Assembly (NCBI RefSeq): GCF_020520425.1
Contig: NC_079491.1
Location: forward strand, 434,001 to 498,000
Direction of reading: 5' to 3'
Origin: Spinacia oleracea
Taxonomy: Eukaryota; Streptophyta; Magnoliopsida; Caryophyllales; Amaranthaceae
DNA: 64,000 bases
Shown here: positions 37,419 to 48,126 of the stretch, piece by piece
Layout: every line of letters starts with the position of its first letter
How positions within the stretch are numbered: the first letter of the stretch is position 1
The notes under the pieces: generated by a model
The model's input: only the letters and a program-made list of their open reading frames with translations
Told to the model about the DNA's origin: nothing
Databases searched by the model: none
Translations under genes and position numbers: made by a program

Positions 37419-38343
37419 GTGGATTAGGCTCAGGACATCGTTAGTACAACACGGCTAAGCGTATCAAATTGAGTAAAATTAGACTTATGCGTGGCCCGAC
37501 TCGGCATGAGTACATGAAGGTTTGGTTGTACCTGAGCAGTCTTTTGAAATTGTTGGTCTAGTCTGGCACGAAATATGTGAGCTTGTCGTGGGTCAGGCTC
37601 GTTCAGGTCCAAGGTACGTGGACTCGACACGAAACACGGCTCCCCCCACAATCATATTTAGTGGTGTTGTGTCATTCTTTACTTTATATTATATTGGGTT
37701 TGAAACATTGAAATATATATTTCTTTAAATGGTTGGAGACATTTTGTTCAATATTTTTACTTAAACGTATAGTGTTGGAAAGTTATTCAAATTTTGTTAT
37801 TTGGAAAAAATATATTGAGATATACGGAGTAATTAATTGCAGGTTAAGTTCGATTGACTATTTTAGAGTCATGTTATTTTTATTTTATTGTCCCGTTGAT
37901 GTTATTTTTATTTGATTGTTCCTTTTATTCATCTTGCTTTGCTAAATATGTTAACGTAACAAGGAAGACTTATGGAGTAAATAGAGGAGTGTTTGTTGTT
38001 TATTCTCACTTTAATCTTTACAAACTACTCGTTGTGTTTTCATTATCATGAAACCTATCTTTCATCTAACCAGAAACACCCTCAACTAAAACACTTAACT
38101 AATATCAATGCACTTCATATTGTCTCTCTCTAACATTTCATATAATCAAATGATTGTTTAAAGGGAGAAGACGTTAAAAGGATATAAGCTTTACAAGTTT
38201 GAATTAGGCTATGTATTGGCAAAACATAATATTATAACAAAAAAAAAAAATGAAAAATTCATATTGAATTTTACAAGTTTAAATTAGGCTATGTTTGGCA
38301 AAACAGAATATTATAACCAAGAGAAGGTAAGGAAAAAAACAAT
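37419..38343. other. Intergenic DNA upstream of tRNA-Phe and ATG8
   Basis: AT-rich. Near 38,196 and 38,266 a roughly 55-bp segment (AGGCTATG, then TTGGCAAAAC) occurs twice in tandem with a few differences. No gene seen. Confidence 0.6.
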
Positions 38344-38368
38344 TGCGGTGAGCGTGGATCGAACACGC

Positions 38369-38411
<43 letters not shown>

Positions 38412-38416
38412 CCCGC
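38344..38416 (-). tRNA. tRNA-Phe-GAA: tRNA-Phe (anticodon GAA)
   Basis: A complete 73-nt cloverleaf on the minus strand. It starts GCGGGGATAGCTCAGTTGGG, with anticodon stem/loop CAGACTGAAGATCTG (GAA), T-arm GCGTGTTCGATCCACGC and discriminator A. The acceptor pairing GCGGGGA/TCACCGC contains the usual plant tRNA-Phe mismatch. The sequence matches the nuclear plant tRNA-Phe as I know it. It ends 158 bp before the ATG8 start, on the opposite strand. Confidence 0.95.
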
Positions 38417-38573
38417 TGTTTGATAAGGTTCCCTTTATGCGTTTTATAAACAAAAGTCTACTGCATCATGAGACTATAAAACGTTTCCCAAATTTGATCA
38501 TCTAATGTGAATTTGAGAGGAAGACGTAATCAAGAAACCCCAGAAGTTCAGAATTCAGAAATCAAGGGCAGCA

Positions 38574-41500
38574 ATGGGGAAGGCAAAATCGTTCAAAGAT
38601 GAATTCACTTTTGGTATGTAATTGTTGGTTGAATTAATTGGATTATGGCGTTCCAAACGAAAGGGTGTTGATGAATTGGTTAAATTGTATTGGAATTTGC
38701 AGAACAAAGGTTGGACGAAGCCACTGATATGCTCGCCAAGTATCCTGATCGAGTCCCTGTCAGTCACAATCTTTTTCCTAATCTTAATCCATATTCAATT
38801 TTATTGATTTAATTGTACTTCGTATATTACTATTGATGAACTGAAATTAGGGCTTGCATATATGGATGAGTAATTTAATTTGGGGGTTTTTCTGTTTGTG
38901 TAGGTGATTGCTGAGAAATATTCAAGAACTGATCTTCCTGTGCTTGAAAAGAAAAAGTATGTTCTTTTGTTTTGTTTACTTAATTTTATATGAGTAATGC
39001 TTGTCCATCACCAACATGTGTTGATTTCAAAACCCTACAAGATCTCAATTTTAACATGGTTTTGTGATCATTGACTTGCTGAAATTGGTTAGAATGCCAA
39101 ATGGAAAACAGAATTATAGATTAACCCGACTTCTTTGATTCGCCCCTATTGAAATAGCTCTTGGATATACCACAACCTATCAGAAAAATTATTGTGGCAT
39201 ATATGAACTACTACAAGGGGTTGAAACAATGTGACTATTATTTCCAGAGATAGAGTACTTGTATTTCTTCAAGTATATACTTATTATAGTGAGCAAATCC
39301 ACGTCTTATCCAAGGTTTAAGATCAAGTATATGTACAAAGCATCAAATTACCTAGAGCCAAAATTTGACACTCTTAGAATATGGTTTGCCTTTGGTTTTG
39401 TCAAGAGTGTAACCATTCATACACGATTCATGTATTGAACAGCTAAACTCATGTCAATTGTCAATAATTGACCTTTCACAGTTACAGACCTAACACGCTA
39501 AAAGAGTTTTGTAATCGTTCAGGTCTTGAAATAACCCTTAAAACAGCTTCCCGGTATTTAGAATTTTATTTACGGTTTTTTCATGAAATGCCCCCGAGGT
39601 TTGCAATAATGCACCAGATACCCCCGCGTGTTTCGAATCACATAATAAACCCCTATTTTTACCTAAGTTTGCACCAAATACCCCTAATCGGACCTTCTGT
39701 TAGTCCTCCGTTAAGTCATGTTTATAATTCACAGAATGCCCCTATTTATAAACTTATTGCATAATATACACCTATTTGTAAACTAAGTTGCACCAAATAC
39801 CCAAATTCCAAGTATTTGAATTTAACGGCTTTACATAAACCGATTTCTAAGTGGACAAATGCAATACAAGATTTTCGCTGTTAAGAGCAAGATTCCCACT
39901 GCTGGTCCATGTTTGTTGTGCCTGAATCGAGTAGTTGCTGAGTTTTGGAGTGAGGCTTTCGTCCAACAAGATATTCTTAATACTCAATTCATTTCCAAAT
40001 ACTCCTGGTAATTGTTATTCGTATACTATGACTCTGCTAATTGTCAGAACAACAAAACATACGTGGCTGCAAAACAGAATACAGATCAGAACACACAAAA
40101 CATCACTCTGCTAATTGTTATTCATACACTATGACAAATATACAAAATAATATACAAAGTACGTGGCTGCAGGCTGATAAGATACTAAGATATGTAATGT
40201 TATCAGGCTTTATTCCATAATCTTCCGTCCCTGAGAAAAGAGAAATTGCACCTTCCCCGTCTCTATGTAATCCATACCCATTTATTATTATACTCCAAGA
40301 GACAGTGGCCTTGTCCAGCAAACTCTCAAACACTTTCCTTGCTATGGGAATATCCCCCATTTTGCATACAAATCTATAAACATTACAAACAGTTTTCTCT
40401 TAGAGAAAACCATTCTTATTCACAAACGCCAATACAGAATTAGTGACAGAGGTGCTGTTTATCTGAATACATGTGGAAACCAAGCTCATAATGATTATAG
40501 AGTCCACTTTAACCTCAGTATGAATCAATTCACAAAAGATAGAAACTATTTATCTAAATCTCTTGCTTCAAGAAATACCGTCATCATATTCCACAGAGAA
40601 ACATCCAAAATAATATATTCGTATACTATGACAAATATACAACGGAGACAACAAACAGTTCAAATGTAGTTCTTCGTTTTATGTCAAGAAACTACGAATA
40701 GAAAATTAAAAATTAGTAGTACAGAGCAGAAGCAACGGAGGTTTGGTGACAAACCAAACGCCTCAAGGTATGCAGATTTCGATTGGGAATGCCACACTGT
40801 AAACTGCAAAGACAAGATCCATCTCAGTCAAACAGTTCCGAGTTCCGCTCAACCAAGGGTGGAGGACGGTGGAGAACTTCGGAGTTTGTAGAGGTGAATT
40901 GCCGACCGAGGAATAAGATGCCTCGCTCAACAACGAACCCAAGAATCGCAACCAAACCACAGACCAACCTCCGATCAAAATCCGGTCAATCCTTCGATCA
41001 AAACGCCGAAGAACGCAGAAACAAATCTATCACCAATTTTCAGATTCTTGCAATTAACATGAAATTGCTCAAAAATCTTCAAGAAACCCTATAATTTGGG
41101 GAAAAACTCAAGAATCAAAAATCATTTAACACCAAAAACTATTAATTAGACCACCTCAAAAGGAGAAAGGTTAACAACACGATCCGACGAGCTTTACCTA
41201 CGTCAGATGAAATCCTTGCAATTCGACGGCGAATTAGGCTCGCCGGTGACCAGAGAGAGGAGATCGGCCGCCGAGAGGAGGAAGAACAGGGGAGAGGAGA
41301 GAGAAACAGTAGAAGATGATTTTTTTGTAGTTTATGTCCTTCACTATGGGTAAAATGGTAAAACATAGCTAACGGAGGACTAACGTCCGTTAAGTCTAAG
41401 TGTATTTGGTGAACAATATGGATAAATAGGGGTATATTATGTGATTCGAAACACGCGAGGGTATTTGATGCATTATTGCAAACCTCATGGGCATTTCATG

Positions 41501-42447
41501 AAAAAACCGTTTTATTTACAAATGCTATCAGTGTCTTGCAGTGTAGCTAGCTTCCTGCTGGCAATGTCTTTTCTTCTATTCTACTGATAAACGGGTCACG
41601 TGATTTTTTGTTTGGTTGGTTTACTGAACGAGGAGCATTACAACTATTGTAATGATCATTAACCAAATTATCAGGAATGTACTCCTGCAAGTTACTGCTT
41701 GAAACTTTAATACTAGCTCATGATAATTTTGTCAGATGGTGGTATACTTCTAGCTTCATATTTGTTAATGATATTGTTACATTTTCATCTACACTACATC
41801 TTGTACTCTCATTCAGTCATTTGGTTTTTGATGTACGCTTCTTGTATGTACATTTCTTGTGCGATATTTTCTTCCAAGATTGCAGCTTTGTTCAGTCCTT
41901 TGTGTCTTCATGCATGTATTAGACATTTAGAACCCCCTAAATAAAAGAGCAAAAGAAAGATGAAGAAAGAGCATTCATATGATATTGACTCATTGTGCTT
42001 CTAATACATGCGTTTTGGAAAACGTGCATGTTTTTGTATCATTTCATGTTTCATGAAGCAGAGTGTCCTGTCCTGTACTAGTTCATGTATCAGTGTAAAA
42101 GAATCATTGCGATATTTGCAATAAATCACGTGTTCTGCATTTCAGATTCTTGGTTCCTAAAGACATGTCCGTCGGACATTTCATTCACATTTTGAGTGGC
42201 AGACTTCGGCTTGCTCCTGGCAAGGCTCTTTTTGTATTTGTTAAGGATACATTGCCTCAAACATGTAAGTATCTAATGTATGCTCATTTTCTAGTGAGTT
42301 TTATTGCAGGTAATGGTTCTCATTTTGTTCTTGTATGCAGCTTGTTTGTTGAACTCTGTTTACGAGACATACAAGGATGAAGATGGATTTCTGTACATGT
42401 GTTACAGCAGTGAAAAAACCTTTGGTGGTGTTGCCACAGTGTTGTAA
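38574..42447 (+). CDS. ATG8: ATG8 autophagy ubiquitin-like protein, 5 exons, 124 aa
   Basis: ATG8 is a ubiquitin-fold protein conjugated to phosphatidylethanolamine on autophagosome membranes after ATG4 exposes a C-terminal glycine. Exons: 38574-38613, 38703-38758, 38904-38956, 42146-42264, 42341-42447 (375 nt; all GT-AG, phases match). The product begins [20 protein letters not shown] and contains [29 protein letters not shown] and [17 protein letters not shown]. The scissile glycine is residue 118, followed by the six-residue tail GVATVL. The [11 protein letters not shown] ending resembles clade II plant ATG8 (ATG8h/i type), which in Arabidopsis stops at the glycine; here a short extension would need ATG4 cleavage. 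Intron 3 is swollen to 3.2 kb by a Pack-MULE. Confidence 0.95.
39574..41509. mobile_element. Mutator-like element (Pack-MULE) in ATG8 intron 3
   Basis: Long terminal inverted repeats of roughly 90-100 bp. The left starts GGTTTTTTCATGAAATGCCC and the right ends GGGCATTTCATGAAAAAACC(G). They are flanked by the same 9-10 bp word, TTTTATTTAC, at 39,564-39,573 and 41,510-41,519. Nine-base duplications with long TIRs define Mutator-like elements. No transposase is present. The interior carries a PPR gene fragment (40,168-40,600, minus) and, near the right end, leader-like sequence that may come from another captured gene. Confidence 0.85.
40168..40600 (-). pseudogene. Captured fragment of a PPR-protein gene
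   Basis: The minus-strand frame from 40,360 encodes [20 protein letters not shown] and [17 protein letters not shown], followed by [18 protein letters not shown]. This is the signature of consecutive P/L/S repeats in plant PLS-class pentatricopeptide repeat proteins, which act in organelle RNA processing and editing. Upstream (40,600-40,361) further repeat-like pieces ([31 protein letters not shown]) are in different frames with a stop. It is therefore a non-functional partial copy carried by the MULE; the source gene is elsewhere. Confidence 0.8.
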
Positions 42448-43131
42448 ATTCTTCAGTCTTTGACCACTTTGTTTCCCAACAAGTGACTCGAAGTTTGTTT
42501 GTCAGTATTTCATTTGTGTATAAAGTTCTTAGTCTTCTCAAGCTGATGTAAATTTGTCAAACATGAATATCCGTTCCTTAATAACACACGGATCAAATTC
42601 GCGCATAATGCTCCATCACGAGCAAACTGTTTTATCCTGATATGGGAACATTGCAGTATTATACTTTGCTAGTATCTGCCAATAAACTTTACTAGTATCT
42701 TTGTATTATAATCATCTCACTTGGATAGAAAAATCGCAACCCATTAGGGATTACATTATGTCATATTAGTAATTTTTAACTACAACAAAAACACTGTGCT
42801 GGTTTAAACAAAGTGATACTCCAGTAATTGCCAACAGAATTACAAACCAAAAAAATGCCAAAAGTCAGGAATAAATTTCTATTCCTCAGAAGTACTCCGT
42901 ATAAATTTATGTATAGACAATTGTGGTATCATGACAGGCCTTTTCATGAGCTTTGTTTCAACTCATAGGTTAAAAAAACTGAACTTCAAAACCAAAACAC
43001 AACATATGCTGCACAAGAGGCCAAAATACTTCCATGAATGATCTGATCAGTGCATGGAAGGAAAAGGCAGACAACTATCTCAAATCTCAATATTACTTTC
43101 CAAGTCTACAAAAGTTATATCAAAACAATCA
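42448..43131. other. Convergent intergenic region between ATG8 and HEL2
   Basis: Holds the 3' UTRs of ATG8 (from the left) and HEL2 (from the right). AT-rich, with no additional gene or repeat recognised. Confidence 0.6.
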
Positions 43132-46100
43132 TCATTTTGCAAACAGTTTTTGAGCACCTCCAGTACGCCAAACACCACCGCGTCCAGATGGCACTGCTGA
43201 ATTGGGATCAGTAGAAGAGTTATCGACATCAAATTCTGCTGCATCATAGTTCTCACCAAGGCGAACTCTGATATATTTTGGGGTCTTCTTTTTCTGCTTA
43301 GTTCCTCCATCTACTGAAGTGGTATTTCTAGTCCCTTGTGCAGGAAGATGCTGGTTACTGCCACCTGGCATTCCATCCAGTGCTACAGTTGATTTCCCTT
43401 TGCTAGAACGATAGCCATCCTTTTCCAAGACTTCTGCTTCTCCTTCAAAAGGCTTGAGTTGGGTCTGCAAAGTCTTCACTGTATTCATGACGCTATCTGC
43501 TAATGTCTCCTTTGGGCGGTCAATCACCTTCTTTCCTTTGTCCTTCCTTGAGCTACTACTGCTTCCTTTTAACTGAAGGTTGTCACTGCCCCAAAATGTC
43601 TCCTGTCCTCCACTACTCTTACAAGTAGTAGCATTATAGGCCTCAATGAGTTCCTTTTGCTTCCGAATATCAGGGCATATTTTAGCCATGTCAGGAACAA
43701 GGTGTGTCAAGTTAAACTGCTTCACATATTGTATATATTCCCACGTGTCAATTAGGTCTTGCCGATACTCTTGAGAGATCTCCTTAAAAGCATTATATTT
43801 GTTTTCATCATAATCAAGTGCAGCTCGCATCCTCTCTACCAAAGACTTATTTGCAGTTTGGACATCCTCTATCTTTTTAGTTTGGGGCCTTTGGGCAGTA
43901 GATTGCAACCTGTTGGGCTGTGCTGCTGACACTGGGGGGAAATCAGATGCCGGATCAAAAGATTTACTGTCAACGAGATTAGGAGCAGAGTTAGAGTGGC
44001 TCAAGCGATTGCTACTCCCCAAGTTTCTCGCACCCCATGAACCACCCATATTGCCATTTACTGGCTTGACTTGGCTAGAGCCAGCAGAGGGAGCAGGTGC
44101 AGGCCAAGCAGCTGAAGTTGCTGGAGCAGGCCCACGACTATTAGCAAGAACAGGAACCGGCACACGACTATGAGCCGGAATAGGAGCAGGAGCAGCAACA
44201 GCAACACGATTATTAGCAGGAGCAGGCCAAGCAGCTGATGTAGTCGGAGCAGGCCCACGGCTATTAGCAAGCCTAGGCTGGGCAACATTAAGAATAGAGG
44301 ACTTGTTTTTGCGACGAAGGTGAGCTGCCATAGTATTTTGGGAAACTTGTTGAGATTTTTGTTGGCTGCTGCTGGATGCAGTTGACAAGGGAGGAAATGA
44401 AGATCCTACTAGAGATGCATCAGCTGCAGTATGAGACACAGCCTGACGGTACCTTGAAGATAATTCATCAGTAGTGCTTAGTGAGTCAAACGGCTGTACA
44501 AGGGGATCAAGGTCGCTTGATTCTAAACCAGCATGAAGTGATGGTTCAGCAGCTGATGATGCTGATGGACCAGCCACAGAATCACTGGCATTAACTCTAT
44601 CGAGACTGGCTTCAATGGCCCGACTAAGCTCTGTGTCCTGAGAAGATTCAAGACGGAAAGACCGTCTACGTCCGCGGTGTTGTCCAGATTCATTATTACT
44701 TCGGTATCTAAAACTAGTTGGTATCTACGTACAAAACAATGACGAAATAGTTGAATATTAGATGCTACTCCATATTAGAGAAACACCAAAGCCTTATGTG
44801 AAAATATTTAGCATACCTGGAGAACAGCATTACGCTTCGATCTAGACATGCGGCCTCCATGTTCCAAAGCATTATGTCTCTGCATGAAGTATCAACAAAA
44901 ATAAGATTCAATTGTTGTGACAAAGCAAAAGAGATGTCAAGCATAAACATTTAAAAGAGGCAGGAACAAAGTGTGCAGAAGTAGATAGACACATCAAAAG
45001 TCATTTCTAAGCCTGAAAATCATGTTAAAAGAATCACCTTTATCTCGGATTCTGATTGGAATACAATGAACTTCTTCACAAGGCATGCTTCATCTTCACA
45101 CAGAAAGTGATCGTGACGAAAGTGGTTCTGTTGCAAACAGGCAGGCATAAATAAGACATCCTCAATAAATGCACAAGGACATTCGAATCCACTAGGGAAG
45201 AAAATTGCTTGCCTCCAAGTCATCATAATCCTTAAAGTATTCATATTGACCAGGATTTCGCCTAGAAAAATGAAAATGTTATGGTCCCTTTCCATTACAG
45301 TTAGTTCAAGATATCATAGCCAACTAAAATAAATAAACTTAATTTCACCTTTGACAAATATGGCAAGTAAAGTGTTCAGTTGACATATGAGTATACAGTT
45401 CATTTTCTCCATATAATGAGGTTCGACAGAATTCACACACAGGGTGCCCAGAAAAACCTCCCCTTTCACTTTCTGTGCCATCTACCTCTGAATCACCTGT
45501 TCTCTTGTGCTGATTCAACTGTGCTCTAGTATATAGATTTTGCTCGCAAATAAATACCTGTGTATTCAAGTTAGGCATAATATGTTAACCACAAGCGTGA
45601 GAGAAAAAGCCTCATGAAGAAAGAACAGCACTTCTATCCAAATTAACACCAATTGCACAATACAGACAAAAACTCACAAGCTTCACCTATTATCCATTCA
45701 GATAAAAGTGTAGTGCAATTGCTATATGAGTAAAACAAGGAAAGTCGAATATGGAGTATCAAATAATTTTCCTCTTTTGCACAAATTTGAAAAGATAACA
45801 AAGGCCATAATGGGCAACCGCTATGACAAAACGACAAATTGAGGATAGTCTTTTGAAGGTGTTTCATGGATGCAACAAATGATAAGCGTCTTCAGTGATT
45901 AGCAATTATATTATGAACCCTAAACGTTTTGCTAAAAAGTATATATTTGAACAAGAACAAGAACATGAAAAGAAAAGCAAGTCATTGAAAGAGATATATT
46001 ACAGTAGATTTCAAAGACAAGAATCGATGAACCGTGATATCACTTATCTAGGGGGTGCTTCTAAGAAATGGAATGACTAATACAGTATGTTATCAGCAGC

Positions 46101-46815
46101 ATTAGCATACCATCATCTTGAGAAACATAAAGAGAGAGCAGTAGAGTGATGATTGAAATGATCATTGATTTTGAGAGAAAAGAGATAGTATAAACAACCT
46201 TTCTTCCTTCTAAACAAAGATCACACATAAAGAGACGATGTTGATGAGATAAGTGAGCCTTAAGCTGGCCAATGTTTCTGAACCTCTGCCTCTTCCTATA
46301 ACCCCCATCTTGCTGAGGTTGTTCCTCTGCAGAAGCTTTGTCACAAATGTTACAGGAAAGCCTGCACATTGCCCTGATCATCTTGTAGTGTTCAGCATCG
46401 TCGAAAAAAGTTTGAGTGTCTTCATGATACCAGTAAGAACCCACCTGGCCCTCCTTCACTTGCGATGGCAACTTCGAAAAGTCACTCACCACTCTAGTAT
46501 AATCCCCCAAAGCCTGCAATCCCGCCAAATTGAACCCTTACCAATATAAGTTTCCAATTTCACAAGATCTAAATATAATACAGTGCGCGATAATCACAGA
46601 CATAAGAGTAACTACTTGAGCAAAACAATCGTAAATAAATCAAAAACCTTGGTGACGAAGACGATGTTGCAGTCGGATTTACAAATACAGCAACGGCGAT
46701 CGTCGCAGATGAATCGAAGGCGAGCGACGCAAGTAGAACAAACATCTCGATGACCACACGGCCCATAGGCAACCCATTCTAGGGTATCCGCACACACAGC
46801 ACAGCTATCGTCCAT
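43132..46815 (-). CDS. HEL2: HEL2/ZNF598-type RING E3 ubiquitin ligase, 7 exons, 828 aa
   Basis: The family (yeast Hel2, human ZNF598) ubiquitinates 40S proteins of collided ribosomes to start ribosome quality control in the cytosol. Exons: 46815-46648, 46513-46199, 45557-45349, 45261-45213, 45127-45038, 44879-44817, 44724-43132; total 2,487 nt, phases match. Residues 5-45 form a C3HC4 RING (C5, C8, C20, H22, C26, C29, C42, C45). Tandem C2H2-type fingers follow (LKAHLSHQHRLFMCDLC, CEFCRTSLYGENELYTHM, HFRHDHFLCEDEAC, IKRHNALEHGGRMSR). The long last exon is Ser/Ala/Pro-rich, apparently disordered, with the C-terminal GGVWRTGGAQKLFAK. Intron 4 appears to use a GC donor. Two Arabidopsis homologues are AT2G47090 and AT3G62240 (from memory). 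Confidence 0.92.
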
Positions 46816-48126
46816 ATCTTACTTTGAAGATTTTGAAAAGAAATTGCCTTCTTAGGGAAATCGAAAATATACAGATATGGATGAAATTGCAGAGGTGGTG
46901 GGCGAATTTGGGGAATTGGGGAAGAATTCTGGACTCTAGGGTTCGTGGATCCAGGAAAAGGGGAGGAACACGGAACGCCAAGAGAGGAGAGATAAAATAG
47001 TTGGGATTATTCGTATTCTTCTTCTACTCTCTTTAATTTACTTTTTTATTTTTCGACGGTGTTTTAGTCGTACAAAGCCACGGGACAACTTTGGTGACGT
47101 AGGCACATTGTACATAGACCGCGAGACCACGAATTAAAGATTGGTGTGTCAAGCTGTGTCTTGTGCTGAGTTTACATACTTTGGCCCGATAAGCTCTTGG
47201 ATTACGCAAAAGGTTTGTATGAGTCAAGTCAAAATTTTCAAAATATCGTCACAGACACGACCAAGTACGTGCGTTCTCGTATCGTTTTGTACCGGGAAGT
47301 GCTCGTGTCAAGATGGGAGTGGGTTGTGCGGTGCTCGTGTCAAGTTGTGTCTGGTGTTGAGTTTACATAATTTGGCCCAATGGGCCTGATAAGCTCCTGG
47401 ATCACGCAAAAGTTTTGTATGTGTCGAGTCAAAATTTTCAAAATATCGTCACAGACACGACCAAGTACGTGTATTCTCGTGTCGTTTTGTGCCGTGAAGA
47501 GTTCAATGTCACTCAATTAACGTAATTTGCCGCGCTTTTTATATAAAAAAAGATGTTCCACACAAGGCCCGCTGTTTCATGTAAGTGTCTTGTCATGCTT
47601 GTGTAATAAAGGGTTTTTTTGATGTTGTGTCGTGCCTTAAACCGACCTAGAGTCGGTGACATCGTAGCCCCAAATACTTGGGCTGCAAACCTACAATACA
47701 AATATACAATTAGTCGGTTAGGCCTTGCTATGCAAATTTACGTTTGAGTCACTCTCAAACATTTTGTAGTTGAACGGGTTTGTACTTCAAGTAACAAGGT
47801 GAGTATCTCACTAACTCCACATTTCCACCCAATTGTATTAGGTAAGTGATACTTCATATTCTCTTATTTTCAATGTATTATACTCTTTTATTTTTAGGAT
47901 AAGAAATACTATTCGATACACAAGATGCACGTAAAATATTTAAGGGTTATTAAATATAGTACTTAGTAAAAAAAAATACAACGTTATATGCAAAGGACAT
48001 AGAAATAATTAGGTCTAAAAAGTTATCATAAAACCAAATAAGAGCATATGATTTATTTTTCAAATGAAATAATTCTCCTATGATATTGAAAACGTTGTTA
48101 CTCCGTACTTGTATTAGTGTGTATCT
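46816..48126. other. Intergenic region: HEL2 promoter side and TolB-like 3' flank
   Basis: The HEL2 5' UTR/promoter lies from 46,816. An imperfect tandem duplication occupies about 47,140-47,500. The remainder to 48,126 is AT-rich, with the 3' UTR of the TolB-like gene at its right edge. No gene recognised. Confidence 0.55.
47140..47500. repeat. Imperfect tandem duplication, about 190 bp per unit
   Basis: The two units start near 47,145 and 47,336 with GTGTCAAG and share GAGTTTACATA, GATAAGCTC, ATCGTCACAGACACGACCAA and GTACGTG. They differ by point changes and a short insertion (CAATGGGCCTG in the second). The internal word ACACGACCAAGTACGTG resembles satellite-like or retroelement LTR sequence, but no element boundary is visible. 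Confidence 0.7.

Noticed and set aside
43913-44288. Frames opposite or shifted to HEL2 exon 7
   Set aside because: Shadows of the Ala/Pro-rich real coding frame.
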